DNA of 64,000 nt from Chitinophaga arvensicola (GTDB taxonomy: Bacteria > Bacteroidota > Bacteroidia > Chitinophagales > Chitinophagaceae): the NCBI RefSeq assembly GCF_900110835.1, contig NZ_FOJG01000002.1, forward strand, positions 1,268,979 to 1,332,978, in the 5' to 3' direction. This document shows, piece after piece, positions 17,444 through 25,314 of this stretch (position 1 is its first letter; each line of letters starts with the position of its first letter). A program made the position numbers and the translations under genes. The notes under the pieces are model-generated. The model saw only the letters and a program-made list of their open reading frames with translations, was not told the DNA's origin and did no database searches.

Positions 17444-17815
17444 TTACTTTAGTCGCTTAATTTCACCATCAACGAGACCTACAGCTACAATAAAATCCCG
17501 ATACAAATCTTTTGAACTAGTAATTTCTTTCTTCAAAATATTTTCATATTCCTCTAAAATTATAAGCCTATCAAATTCTAATGATTCCCTACCCAATGAA
17601 ATATAGTCTTTATCTGGAGACCACATTTTATCCAATAACCATAAATTGTGCTCATCATACCAAATATGTCCGGAAAGATAAAGCTCAAATCCATTGTATA
17701 CCTTTTGGGCTCCGAAATTTATAGCTATTATTTCTTTACTATTAGCCAAGTTCTGCAAGTCAGTATTCCAACCCTTTACAGCCGTTGTTATCTTAGCCTG
17801 AATTAATTCAATCAT
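17444..17815 (-). CDS. Hypothetical protein, possible immunity protein
   Basis: About 123 residues from the ATG at 17815 (MIELIQAKITTAVKGWN); an ATG at 17842 would add nine residues. The body has a beta-sheet-like run (GFELYLSGHIWYDEHNLWLL) and a C-terminal helix plus strand (FIVAVGLVDGEIKRL). I believe similar proteins occur as uncharacterised neighbours of toxins in Bacteroidota, but cannot name the family. It lies about 66 nt downstream of an SMI1/KNR4 gene on the same strand. Confidence 0.65.
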   Translation of the reverse strand: MIELIQAKITTAVKGWNTDLQNLANSKEIIAINFGAQKVYNGFELYLSGHIWYDEHNLWLLDKMWSPDKDYISLGRESLEFDRLIILEEYENILKKEITSSKDLYRDFIVAVGLVDGEIKRLK

Positions 17816-17880
17816 TAGTATCACATTGATTTGGGTTACCAATACAGCGCACTATTTTATTATTACATGAATTTGATCAA

Positions 17881-18228
17881 CTACAAAAACTCTTTGATGA
17901 AATTGGAAAAACACCCCATATTATCCGGTTCTAACCGATTTTCATGGTACCCAAATACAATCGGATCAGGATTACCATCGGCTTTGAAGTACCAAAACAT
18001 GTACCCTTGATGCATCATAAAAACAAAGTCATTACTATCCAGAAAGATTTCGGCTCCATCGTCTTCTAAAAGCTCAATTGCCCCTTTGTTCAAGTCGGGA
18101 TAATAATTGCGTAGGTCTGTTCCTACTAAACCTGCCGGTATAGAACGAGAACAACGTCTATAAAAATCCTTATAAATTTGAGGAAGTAAAATCTTATCTT
18201 CCCATTCTATTTGTGAAAGTTTATCCAT
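17881..18228 (-). CDS. SMI1/KNR4 (SUKH) family immunity-type protein
   Basis: About 115 residues. The SUKH pattern is clear: LPQIYKDFYRRCS, SIPAGLVGTDL, then LLEDDGAEIFLDSNDFVF and MHQGYMFWYFKADGNPDP. SUKH proteins are mostly immunity proteins that neutralise co-encoded polymorphic toxins by direct binding in the cytosol. No toxin gene is next to it, so it is an orphan immunity gene. An in-frame ATG at 18237 gives three extra residues. It is the clearest family match within the 14-18 kb small-gene array and supports the immunity-array interpretation. Confidence 0.85.
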   Translation of the reverse strand: MDKLSQIEWEDKILLPQIYKDFYRRCSRSIPAGLVGTDLRNYYPDLNKGAIELLEDDGAEIFLDSNDFVFMMHQGYMFWYFKADGNPDPIVFGYHENRLEPDNMGCFSNFIKEFL

Positions 18229-18368
18229 GTTGACCATTGCATTTACTTATGCCAAAATAAGCTATTTATGGTTGAGTTTATAGGCTATTGACAACTTCTA
18301 CCTGAGAAACTAAAACTTACATGTTTGCTAGCGGCTGTGCTAATCTGATTGACTGCAGCCCTTTCAAT

Positions 18369-18464
18369 CTATTCCAATCCATCCAGCAGTTTAGCAGCCG
18401 GCAGATGGCACAATTCCTCAAAATAAACCTTTGCAATGTCTATTTCTTTCACTATTTCTGACAT
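18369..18464 (-). other. Short open frame of 31 codons, probably gene debris
   Basis: Starts with ATG at 18464 and reads MSEIVKEIDIAKVYFEELCH, then LPAAKLLDGLE and stop. The sequence is protein-like (amphipathic helix) but far shorter than known relatives. It lies just downstream of another decayed frame on the same strand, so it may be the end of the same dead gene. Confidence 0.3.
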
Positions 18465-18544
18465 TCCTTATTGAAATATTGATAAGTTGCCTCCGTTTTT
18501 AAGAAATCAGCATCTTATACTTATCTATCGATTCTGGTAATATT

Positions 18545-18892
18545 TTAGTCGTGAACTGTTGAAGTTAGAATCAATAGATCAAGAAAGGCCGAAATAATTC
18601 CAATCGGATCTTCCTTTTTAAAATCCGTCACCGTCGTTTAGTAGTCATTGAAATTGACATGAATATGCGCCGCAATTTTTTTTCGAACCGAAGCTAGCCA
18701 TGTATTATAAGTAGCTTTAAAGTTCTTTAACTTATCTGTAAAAGCCCTAAAAGTCGTTAATCAAAAGTGTTGATACCTGGTAATTAATTCATTTAACGCT
18801 TTGTTATACTCCTTGTACCAGAGATAGCTTAGCTTAAAACTATACAAACCGAGGCTACAGAAGTTTAAACAATTACTGCCAGGAACTTCCAA
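18545..18892 (-). pseudogene. Decayed coding sequence with two in-frame stops
   Basis: One minus-strand frame reads protein-like text for about 115 codons (LYSFKLSYLWYKEYNKALNE, then FRAFTDKLKNFKATYNTWLA, then FKKEDPIGIISAFLDLLIL), broken by a TGA and a TAA. I do not recognise the family. The continuous frame across both stops indicates recent decay by point mutation. It accounts for the otherwise empty 18.2-19.0 kb stretch. Confidence 0.4.
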
Positions 18893-19010
18893 CTAAAAAA
18901 AACATGAAGTACAAGATCAGGTAACGGATACATTCCCTAAATTGCGGGTAACATGCAGTCCGTAAAAATAAGGTGGGAAACTGCCAGGCAAAGCGCAAAA
19001 ATGTATTTAA

Positions 19011-20144
19011 ATGGAACCTGATAAAGACATACATCATACCGATTCTTTAGCATTAAATAAAGTTCTGCCTGATATATTTTACAAGGTAGATATTCTTGTG
19101 ATCGGTGCCGGACAAGCGGGTTTATCCGCAGCATACCATCTTAAAAGAGAGGGCATAAAACCTGGAAAGGGCTTTGTAGTTTTAGATGATGAGTTCGGCC
19201 CTGGTGGGGCCTGGCAACATCGTTGGGATTCTTTAACGCTGAGTAATGTTAACGGTATCAATGACCTGCCTGGAATGGGCTTTGCCGATGCTGTAAATAC
19301 AAAAGATAAAGAATTACAGGCAAACATTGCAATTCCAAAATATTATGAGCAATATGAAAAAACTTTTGAACTTCCTGTAATTCGTCCTGTAAGAGTGAGC
19401 GAAGTTACAGAGAGAAACGAACGATTTATCATCCGGACAAATGGAATCCAATTCAGTGCACGGGGATTGATTAATGCTACAGGTACCTGGAAAACGCCAA
19501 ACTGTCCAAGGTATCCCGGATGGGAAAAGTTTCAGGGAAGGCAGCTGCACACGGGTGAGTACAAAAATGCCGGAGAATTCGCCGGAAAGCACGTTATTAT
19601 TGTAGGTGGTGGAATTTCAGCTATTCAATTATTGGGAGAAGTTTCTGAGGTAACCCAAACCACGTGGGTAACCCGTCGCCCTCCTGATTTCAGGAAATAT
19701 GAATTTACACCTGAATTGGGACATGAGGCTGTTGCGATGGTGGAAAAAAGAGTGCGGGCCGGATTGCCGCCAGATTCAGTAGTATCTGTAACTGGATTGC
19801 CAATCACTCCTGCCATTGAAAAAATGCTGAAGAAAGGAGTTTTGGATCGGAAACCCATGTTCGAGGAGATTACGGCAACAGGTGTCAGATGGGCAGATGG
19901 AACGATACTCGATGCCGATGTTATTTTTTGGAATACAGGTTTTCGTCATTCTTTAGACCATCTTGCTCCTTTAAAGTTGATGAATGATAAAGGCGGAATC
20001 GAAATGACCGGGAGATTAGCGACACAAGTTGCCAAAGATCCACGGATTCATTTAACCGGTTATGGCCCGTCTGCATCCACTATTGGAGCCAACCGTGCTG
20101 GCCGGGCTGCTGCGAAAGAGTTGATTGAATTTCTCAAATTGTAA
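19011..20144 (+). CDS. Flavin-containing monooxygenase-like NAD(P)/FAD oxidoreductase
   Basis: A 377-residue FAD- and NADPH-binding enzyme. The FAD-binding dinucleotide motif GAGQAGLSAAYHL is at about residues 32-44, the NADPH-binding motif IVGGGISAIQLLGE at about 197-210, and the family's GTW (NATGTWKTP) and late ATG-like (FWNTGFRHSL) motifs are both visible. Enzymes of this group hydroxylate soft nucleophiles or act as Baeyer-Villiger-type oxygenases; the substrate here is unknown. The C-terminus YGPSASTIGANRAGRAAA is typical of the short, bacterial CzcO-like branch. A strong terminator follows directly. Confidence 0.9.
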   Translation: MEPDKDIHHTDSLALNKVLPDIFYKVDILVIGAGQAGLSAAYHLKREGIKPGKGFVVLDDEFGPGGAWQHRWDSLTLSNVNGINDLPGMGFADAVNTKDKELQANIAIPKYYEQYEKTFELPVIRPVRVSEVTERNERFIIRTNGIQFSARGLINATGTWKTPNCPRYPGWEKFQGRQLHTGEYKNAGEFAGKHVIIVGGGISAIQLLGEVSEVTQTTWVTRRPPDFRKYEFTPELGHEAVAMVEKRVRAGLPPDSVVSVTGLPITPAIEKMLKKGVLDRKPMFEEITATGVRWADGTILDADVIFWNTGFRHSLDHLAPLKLMNDKGGIEMTGRLATQVAKDPRIHLTGYGPSASTIGANRAGRAAAKELIEFLKL

Positions 20145-20176
20145 GCATAACGTTGCTTTTGGATTTGTTAGAAATA

Positions 20177-20206
20177 AAAACGCTCAACCAGAAGATTGAG
20201 CGTTTT
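20177..20206 (+). terminator. Intrinsic terminator
   Basis: A perfect 11-bp stem (AAAACGCTCAA / TTGAGCGTTTT) with an 8-nt loop, ending in TTTTAT. It closes the monooxygenase transcript and, being symmetrical with A- and T-rich flanks, may also stop the convergent TPR gene. Confidence 0.85.
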
Positions 20207-20238
20207 ATGTGATCCTACTGGGATTACGTTTAGCCAGT

Positions 20239-21186
20239 TTATAAGCCGCAGTGCTTTTCGAGTAACAGCAGCACATCGTCTCCGTACATGGCAATATAAC
20301 CAAGATCAATTGCCTGATGAAGGTCTTCACAGGCTTTATCAACCTGTTTCATCGCCAGATATACCAAAGCTCTGTTCCTGTAGGCGTAGGAGTTCTTAGG
20401 ATCTAAAGCAACAGATCGCTGGATATCTTTCAAAGCATTCTTCAGATCTTTCAGCTGATATTTTGCATGACCCATATTATTGTATGCAAGGGCATTATCG
20501 GGATCTATTTCAAGTACTCTGACATACTGTCTGATGGCCTTCTGATAATCTCCCATACTCATATAGTGAAACCCTAAATCCCCGACAGCAACAATCTCAT
20601 TCGGGACAAGACTAACTGCCTTTTCGTAGCACGAGGTAGCTTCATTGTTTCTTTTTAATTTTCTAAGTACGGAACCCATAGCCACCAATGCCATAACATC
20701 GGTCGAATCGAATTCAAGCACCATTTTATAGTCGTTATAGGCTTCCGTAAAATCTCCGCTCATGATACGCGCCATTCCCCTGTTGGCGATAATAGCATAT
20801 TTTACAGCATCACTGCCTGCATACTTTATGGAAGTATTATAATCTCCTATGCTCTCATCATACATGTGTATCCTGCAATAGGCAAATGCACGGTGAAGAT
20901 AAAGCATCGGATCAGTTGGGGCTAATAGTAAGCCCGTATTATAATTCACCAACGCGGAATCTGTATTACCTTTAGCCAGGTAAATTTCGCCTCTCAAATC
21001 GAAAACCTTTTCACTGACCATATTATTAGCCAATAATTGATTCACCAACAACAATGCTTCGTCATATTTTCCGGCATCATACATCTCTCTGGCCTGATCG
21101 AATAATGGAACGGAAGGTTGCCTGTTTTGTTGAGCATAGGCGGATAATGTTATTATTAATAGGAGGCTTAGTAAGAACGATTTCAT
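20239..21186 (-). CDS. Secreted/periplasmic TPR-repeat protein
   Basis: About 315 residues from the ATG at 21186, which gives a signal peptide (LLSLLLIITLSAYAQ). The rest is a string of tetratricopeptide repeats, each about 34 residues with the W/L-G-Y-A-F-A-P pattern (for example GDYQKAIRQYVRVLEIDPDN and ALAYNNMGHAKYQLKDLKNA). There are about seven to eight units. TPR proteins mediate protein-protein contacts; no catalytic domain is present. An ATG at 21210 would push the signal peptide inward and is less likely. It is the last chromosomal gene before the tRNA-Lys integrated element. Confidence 0.88.
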   Translation of the reverse strand: MKSFLLSLLLIITLSAYAQQNRQPSVPLFDQAREMYDAGKYDEALLLVNQLLANNMVSEKVFDLRGEIYLAKGNTDSALVNYNTGLLLAPTDPMLYLHRAFAYCRIHMYDESIGDYNTSIKYAGSDAVKYAIIANRGMARIMSGDFTEAYNDYKMVLEFDSTDVMALVAMGSVLRKLKRNNEATSCYEKAVSLVPNEIVAVGDLGFHYMSMGDYQKAIRQYVRVLEIDPDNALAYNNMGHAKYQLKDLKNALKDIQRSVALDPKNSYAYRNRALVYLAMKQVDKACEDLHQAIDLGYIAMYGDDVLLLLEKHCGL

Positions 21187-21210
21187 AGATAAAGAATAAA
21201 CTACAGCCAA

Positions 21211-21607
21211 TATACTACTTTTAAGCTTTCCTGCTTTATGGTTATCTATCGGTAGATATCCGGTACTCCTGTCAGCCTATGTAAATTTATCTGATTTCTT
21301 CAGCCTCTTTCTAAGAATTTCGCAAATGTATGCTGATGCAGGAGGTGTGCTACTTTATAAAGTGCATCGAGGTTATATAGGATGTTTTACCTTTTCAATT
21401 AATTAGCCTTTGTGGTAGAAAATTAAGATCTGAGTTTCCGCCAGTTCTGGCTTAAAGTTCTCCGCGAGATTGCCAGCATAGAGTAAATGCCTTCAACTGT
21501 CCCCATAACGGGATGTACCACTAAATGAAATTCGGTTCTGCTCTTGTAAAGCCGCATAATCCCAATCACTTTACGCAATCATTATGGCGTAAATTAGAGC
21601 GCAAAAA
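21211..21607. other. Non-coding stretch left of the integrated element
   Basis: About 400 bases without a convincing gene on either strand. I see no conserved motif here; fragments in several frames are short and broken. Confidence 0.5.
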
Positions 21608-21632
21608 AAAGCCCGCGACCAGCGCGAGCTTT
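21608..21632 (-). terminator. Intrinsic terminator, probably the original one of tRNA-Lys
   Basis: On the minus strand a GC-rich stem (AAAGCTCGCG / CGCGGGCTTT, one G-T pair) is followed by eight T. It lies 12 nt beyond the 15-bp att copy at 21644-21658, the same side and orientation as a tRNA-Lys terminator would have had before the element inserted. Confidence 0.8.
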
Positions 21633-21643
21633 GAAAATTTTCT

Positions 21644-21658
21644 GTGATCCCCTTGGGA
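21644..21658. repeat. Left att direct repeat (GTGATCCCCTTGGGA)
   Basis: Exact 15-nt copy of the tRNA-Lys 3' end found again at 28966-28980. The flanking bases differ on both sides, so the identity is exactly 15 nt. Confidence 0.82.
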
Positions 21659-21822
21659 GTAGCACGTATGTTCGTAATGTCTTGTAGAATGAGTGTTTGA
21701 TAGTGGTGAGCGTTTATTGCTAACCGTTATGCTAACCTGATTACGTGTAAACGTTATAGTCAGGGTAATGATAGGTAAATATATGAAAAATCTATTTAAA
21801 GATATAACTTACTATCGATACT

Positions 21823-22365
21823 TTAAATTTTAAGACTAGAGCCTCCTCCACAAGATTTCGGGTTGTTACTTTCTATCCAGTTTAAAGCATTTTTCCCTAC
21901 GTGGTCGGTATAATCCCAACCGTCCATATCAAATTTATGTTTTTTCAACTTCCGTCTAACCACCTTAATAATACTATCAGCCCATTTTATAAAATCCTCT
22001 GATTTATTGACTATTTGCATACTTTCAGCGTACCGGGGCTGAAAATACAAACGTCCTTGGTGAAGTTCATTCCCATCAAAACTACATCTGTCAAAATGTA
22101 AGACAGGCAACTCATTGTCTTTTAGGAGCCAATAGCCAAACTTCTCAATATGCGATAATTTCATTAACTCAAAATCCTGTGGCCTGACTAGATACACCCG
22201 ATTCGCCTGTTTTCCTAATCCTTTGATTAATGTATCATCCACTGTTGAAATTTTGTTATCATAGTGATAATATGAAAGAATCTGAACCTCTCCAAACGAT
22301 TTTAGGAGAGTATCGAAATCCTTTTGGTCATCTGGATGAAGAAAAAAAGTCACTTGTCTACCCAT
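21823..22365 (-). CDS. Hypothetical protein, accessory cargo
   Basis: A 180-residue cytosolic protein starting MGRQVTFFLHPDDQKDFDT. I do not recognise a named family. The N-terminal FFLHPDDxxDF segment and the central KFGYWLLKDNELPVLHFDR look well conserved in style, and the C-terminus holds a glycine/serine tail (CGGGSSLKI). It is the first gene inside the left end of the tRNA-Lys element and is followed on the same strand by the toxin pair, so it is island cargo, possibly part of a conflict system. Confidence 0.65.
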   Translation of the reverse strand: MGRQVTFFLHPDDQKDFDTLLKSFGEVQILSYYHYDNKISTVDDTLIKGLGKQANRVYLVRPQDFELMKLSHIEKFGYWLLKDNELPVLHFDRCSFDGNELHQGRLYFQPRYAESMQIVNKSEDFIKWADSIIKVVRRKLKKHKFDMDGWDYTDHVGKNALNWIESNNPKSCGGGSSLKI

Positions 22366-22502
22366 GGTACCGAGAGTATTTAGGTCAATTTATAGAAAAA
22401 TAAGCTCTTAATCAAAAAGGACTAATGGCTATCTACTACGTACAGCCAGCTATGTTTTGGTAATACCCAAACCCTTAAATTCTCATGCTTCGCATTCAAA
22501 AT

Positions 22503-22736
22503 TCATTTCTCCGGCCAGTCCTTTGTTTCATCCTCTGCCATATCAAATAGTTCCATCAGGCTTTGCATATCCCAAATAATTTCTTCCATATTCAGTGGAA
22601 CAACGTTTAATGAATAGGACGCATAGGTCATGAAAACCTCGCGTAGACTACGATTGACACGTTTGGCAGGGTGGTATTCCAAAAATTCATTAAACTGCTT
22701 TTCCAGTTCCTTACTGATCTTTAGTTTGGTACTCAT
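22503..22736 (-). CDS. Small partner (antitoxin-like) protein of the adjacent BECR-type toxin
   Basis: A 77-residue, helix-rich acidic protein (LKISKELEKQFNEFLEYHP; WDMQSLMELFDMAEDETKDW). Its ATG overlaps the stop of the upstream toxin-like gene (ATGA at 22733-22736), so the two are translationally coupled. Size, acidity and coupling fit an antitoxin or immunity protein that binds and blocks the toxin. There is no recognisable DNA-binding domain. Gene order is toxin first, then partner, as in toxin-immunity modules rather than most type II toxin-antitoxin operons. Confidence 0.7.
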   Translation of the reverse strand: MSTKLKISKELEKQFNEFLEYHPAKRVNRSLREVFMTYASYSLNVVPLNMEEIIWDMQSLMELFDMAEDETKDWPEK

Positions 22737-23203
22737 ACGATCATCTTTTTAAGGTTACCCGGAAAAGCCGTTGTTATGCGACCTCCTCCATCTGTAACGA
22801 CTGTAACTAAGCTCGTTGGCAGGTCATCCCGATCAACCCCGATAATTCGACCTGTATCAGCAGTCCGTTGAATGTTTATAGACCCCGGAACGTATTCTAT
22901 AGGCGCAGAACTGGCATCCCGTAAGACTGATAGTATTTCTATAACCGGAATGGTAAACTTGCTGGCAGCGGGATATCGCAGTATTTTGTAGTAATGCCGC
23001 TCTATGATGTGGGTCAGCGCGGCTGCACTCAAATAATAAGTTTTTCTGAACAATTGCCTCCTATCTCTTATTGGGATTTGTAGCATGGCTCCGTAAGCCA
23101 GATGATTAAGCCAGTCTTGCGTATCACTTATGAGGAAAAGTAGCTTTAACCATTCCCCCTCATTAAAGGAAGGTGTATTGAGAATTTCTTTGGTTTGCTC
23201 CAT
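22733..23203 (-). CDS. Probable BECR-fold RNase toxin (stand-alone)
   Basis: A 156-residue protein. The C-terminal 95 residues match the barnase/EndoU/colicin-like (BECR) toxin pattern: ALTHIIERHYYKILRYP with the catalytic-type HIxxRH, then GRIIGVDRDDLPTSLVTVVT and a final strand ITTAFPG. In polymorphic toxins this same layout (HIxxRH ... IGxD ... VxVVxDxxGxIxTAFPx) is an RNase domain. Here there is only a short N-terminal region (about 60 residues, EGEWLKLLFLISDTQDWLNH-like helix) and no secretion or delivery domain, so it acts in the producing cell or is captured cargo. It is coupled to a small partner gene by ATGA overlap. The fold call is by motif only. Confidence 0.72.
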   Translation of the reverse strand: MEQTKEILNTPSFNEGEWLKLLFLISDTQDWLNHLAYGAMLQIPIRDRRQLFRKTYYLSAAALTHIIERHYYKILRYPAASKFTIPVIEILSVLRDASSAPIEYVPGSINIQRTADTGRIIGVDRDDLPTSLVTVVTDGGGRITTAFPGNLKKMIV

Positions 23204-23357
23204 AGCTTTGATTTTATGATTATCAAAATGACCAGCACAAGGTCCAGAACAGCCACCTCATATTCAATACTTTAAACATCTATCTTGGAAAGAAAAAGGA
23301 ATATTATACAGATATTTTATGCCGGATATTGCCTATTTTAGCTTCTCTGAAAACCAT

Positions 23358-23365
23358 TATATTTG
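23358..23365 (+). promoter_or_regulatory. Predicted -7 promoter element (TATATTTG) for the XRE gene
   Basis: Perfect match to the Bacteroidota TAnnTTTG element. The expected transcription start, a few bases downstream, falls at or just after the ATG at 23371, so translation may start at the next ATG, 23386. No good -33 TTTG was found. Confidence 0.4.
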
Positions 23366-23370
23366 TAGCT

Positions 23371-23799
23371 ATGATAAACACTGATATGCCCAATAAAGTA
23401 CACGAAGGAAAGAATATTAAACGCTTCCGCGAGATGCTAGGCATGAAGCAGGATGCACTGGCTTTTGAATTAGGAGATGATTGGAATCAGAAGAAAGTTT
23501 CCCTATTGGAAGGGAAAGAAACAGTGGAACAAGAGATATTAGAGCAAGTAGCAAAGATATTGAAAGTATCTCCCGAAGCTATTAAAAACTTCAATGAAGA
23601 AGCAGCAATCAATATTATATCCAACACATTTTCACATAACCAACAGGCAGGTGCTTACATAGTAAATAACAATCCTACTTTTAATCCAATCGACAAAATC
23701 GTGCAACTGTACGATGAGAAAATAGAACTCTACGAGCGGATGCTTGCCAGTGAAAAAGAAAAAAACGAGCTGCTACAGGGCAAGCAACCAAAGAAATAA
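23371..23799 (+). CDS. XRE-family transcriptional regulator with C-terminal coiled coil
   Basis: About 142 residues from 23371 (or 137 from 23386, which the promoter position favours). The helix-turn-helix is at about residues 10-65 (KRFREMLGMKQDALAFELG, then KKVSLLEGKETVEQEILEQV and LKVSPEAIKNF). The C-terminus is a charged coiled coil (YDEKIELYERMLASEKEKNE) likely for oligomerisation. It is transcribed divergently from the toxin pair and ahead of the CBASS operon, so it may control the island's toxin or excision functions. A strong terminator follows, so it is not co-transcribed with CBASS. Confidence 0.88.
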   Translation: MINTDMPNKVHEGKNIKRFREMLGMKQDALAFELGDDWNQKKVSLLEGKETVEQEILEQVAKILKVSPEAIKNFNEEAAINIISNTFSHNQQAGAYIVNNNPTFNPIDKIVQLYDEKIELYERMLASEKEKNELLQGKQPKK

Positions 23800-23828
23800 C
23801 ATTACGATAGTACTCTATCCATACATCT

Positions 23829-23856
23829 AAGCCACTGCTTTTGCAGTGGCTTTTTT
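23829..23856 (+). terminator. Intrinsic terminator after the XRE gene
   Basis: Perfect stem AAGCCACTGC / GCAGTGGCTT with a TTTT loop and a run of six T. It separates the XRE gene from the downstream hairpin cluster and CBASS operon. Confidence 0.92.
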
Positions 23857-23927
23857 CTTTTCACCGGCCCCAATCTACCCTTAAATCTCCGCTGTATTTA
23901 CCCCTTTGCGACCACCGGGAGCGAAGG

Positions 23928-24052
23928 GCAAGCGGTTTTTGCGAAGCAAAAACACCGCTTGCTAACGGAGCGAAGCCCGTTTCGAATCCGAGAAAGGGAT
24001 GCCGAAGGCGGCCCTTTCAGTCATCGCATACAGGCGGCAAGGCCGTCTGTAT
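23928..24052. repeat. Cluster of three stable hairpins with GAA-type mini-loops
   Basis: Hairpin one, 23928-23962: a 15-bp stem with a 2-nt bulge, closing on GCGAAGC, the well-known very stable mini-hairpin. Hairpin two, 23992-24018: GAAAGGG / CCCTTTC with an inner GCCGAAGGC. Hairpin three, 24028-24052: an 11-bp stem with one G-T pair. The GCGAAGC heptamer also occurs at 23969-23975. This GC-rich block stands out from the very AT-rich sequence after it. Such arrays of single-strand hairpins are seen at replication or transfer origins; the role here is unknown. Confidence 0.7.
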
Positions 24053-24099
24053 AATCTTCCTGTCCGACAGCACTTCCACCCGTTATAATTATTCCAAAA

Positions 24100-24504
24100 A
24101 ATTTCTACTTTACAAAAAACCGGCTATTTTAAATTGATAATCAATAATTTAAAAAAATCCTGTTTTTTGGAACAGAACATGAAAACAAAGGTTAATATTA
24201 TTTACAGCGAGATATCATACAGATCAGGTTCGGCCTGACATATTTACACAAAAGAGTTATTTTTTAAAAAAAATTAATAATTTAATCTTTAATTATATAT
24301 AAATATTAAATTATTACATAATGTAATTGTGGCAGAAACAAGGTCAGCTATATCGATTTAGCCATAACAAATCACTGACAAAACTGTCATATATTGATAA
24401 CCAACTATTTACATACAAAATTACTAATGAATTGTTAATAATATGTTAGAATTGATGGATGGCTTGCATTTTGACAAAAGATCGCCAAATCAATAATTTC
24501 ATTA
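24100..24504. other. AT-rich leader upstream of the CBASS operon
   Basis: About 400 bases of strongly AT-rich, non-coding sequence, including long A and T runs near 24240-24330. It should contain the CBASS promoter, but I see no clean TTTG/TAnnTTTG pair. Confidence 0.5.
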
Positions 24505-25314
24505 ATGAATAAAAAAAGTATAATACAATTTTTAGCCGCGTGTGTAGCATTTATATTAACACTTGTGCTAATAAAGGAGCCTTCAGATAGGGCTGGATGG
24601 ATAAAGTTCGATCTTGGTTTGCTATCAGCGTCACTAATTGAATTTGTCGTCTACATCTGGGAGAATCATAAGAAAATCAAACTTATCTTGTCTACCACGT
24701 TTATTAACCCCAACAGTGAGATACGAGTATCAATAGCTTATTTATTTAGAATCTCTATTAATGGTAAATATTTTTTAGTACGAAACCATAGGGATCAACC
24801 GGGTTATCAGCCTGTCGGAGGCGTTTATCGTTATTCAAAGGAAGGAACTACTCACGATTTTACTGAAATCGACGCGATCCCCTGTACGTACATGGAAGTG
24901 GCTGCCCATAGCCGAAATGACCTCCGTCTGATTATAAAGAAGCGGAAAATGTTGAGGCGCTTTTTATCATGGTTTGAATCTAGAAAAAACCGTGAAATTG
25001 ATCCCCACCGGGAGTTTCATGAGGAACTTGTTGAAGAGGGACTGGTTTCTGCGAACACCTTTCCATATATCCAGTACGACTTCATCAAAAAAAACATGAC
25101 ATCAATTCAACGTTCAAAAAAGTGGCCAGTAGATGAGTTTCTATATGCTGATATTTTTGAGCTTAATTGGGAGAATGAAGAGCAAAAAGCTGCATTTGAA
25201 AAGTTGCTCAATGAGGAAAGTGAAAAATACATTTTTGCAACCGCTGATGAAATCAAGACGGGTTATACCGCTAGCGGGAAAGTAATTCTAGAACACAGTA
25301 AAAAAATCCTGTAA
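24505..25314 (+). CDS. CBASS effector: two-TM protein with SMODS-associated NUDIX domain (Cap16-like)
   Basis: A 269-residue membrane protein. Two transmembrane helices occupy about residues 8-23 (QFLAACVAFILTLVLI) and 34-52 (KFDLGLLSASLIEFVVYIW). The rest is a NUDIX-like domain: YQPVGGVYRY at about 101-110 and a NUDIX-box remnant REFHEELVEEGL at 169-180, matching the RExxEExG core. This layout is known from CBASS operons, where the TM-NUDIX effector (named Cap16) is thought to sense the cyclic nucleotide and damage the inner membrane, killing the infected cell. The stop codon overlaps the start of the nucleotidyltransferase gene (TAATG), so the two are coupled. The effector gene comes first in the operon. 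Confidence 0.85.
   Translation: MNKKSIIQFLAACVAFILTLVLIKEPSDRAGWIKFDLGLLSASLIEFVVYIWENHKKIKLILSTTFINPNSEIRVSIAYLFRISINGKYFLVRNHRDQPGYQPVGGVYRYSKEGTTHDFTEIDAIPCTYMEVAAHSRNDLRLIIKKRKMLRRFLSWFESRKNREIDPHREFHEELVEEGLVSANTFPYIQYDFIKKNMTSIQRSKKWPVDEFLYADIFELNWENEEQKAAFEKLLNEESEKYIFATADEIKTGYTASGKVILEHSKKIL

Noticed and set aside
23960..24000. TTCGAATCC sequence resembling a tRNA T-loop
   Set aside because: No acceptor stem, D arm or anticodon arm can be built around it.
23841..24137. Plus-strand open frame of 98 codons
   Set aside because: It runs through the terminator and the hairpin cluster, with Arg/Pro/Ser-rich nonsense sequence.
24505..25314. Reading the TM-NUDIX gene as an ordinary NUDIX hydrolase
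   Set aside because: Two N-terminal membrane helices, a degenerate NUDIX box and coupling to a CD-NTase fit a CBASS effector much better.
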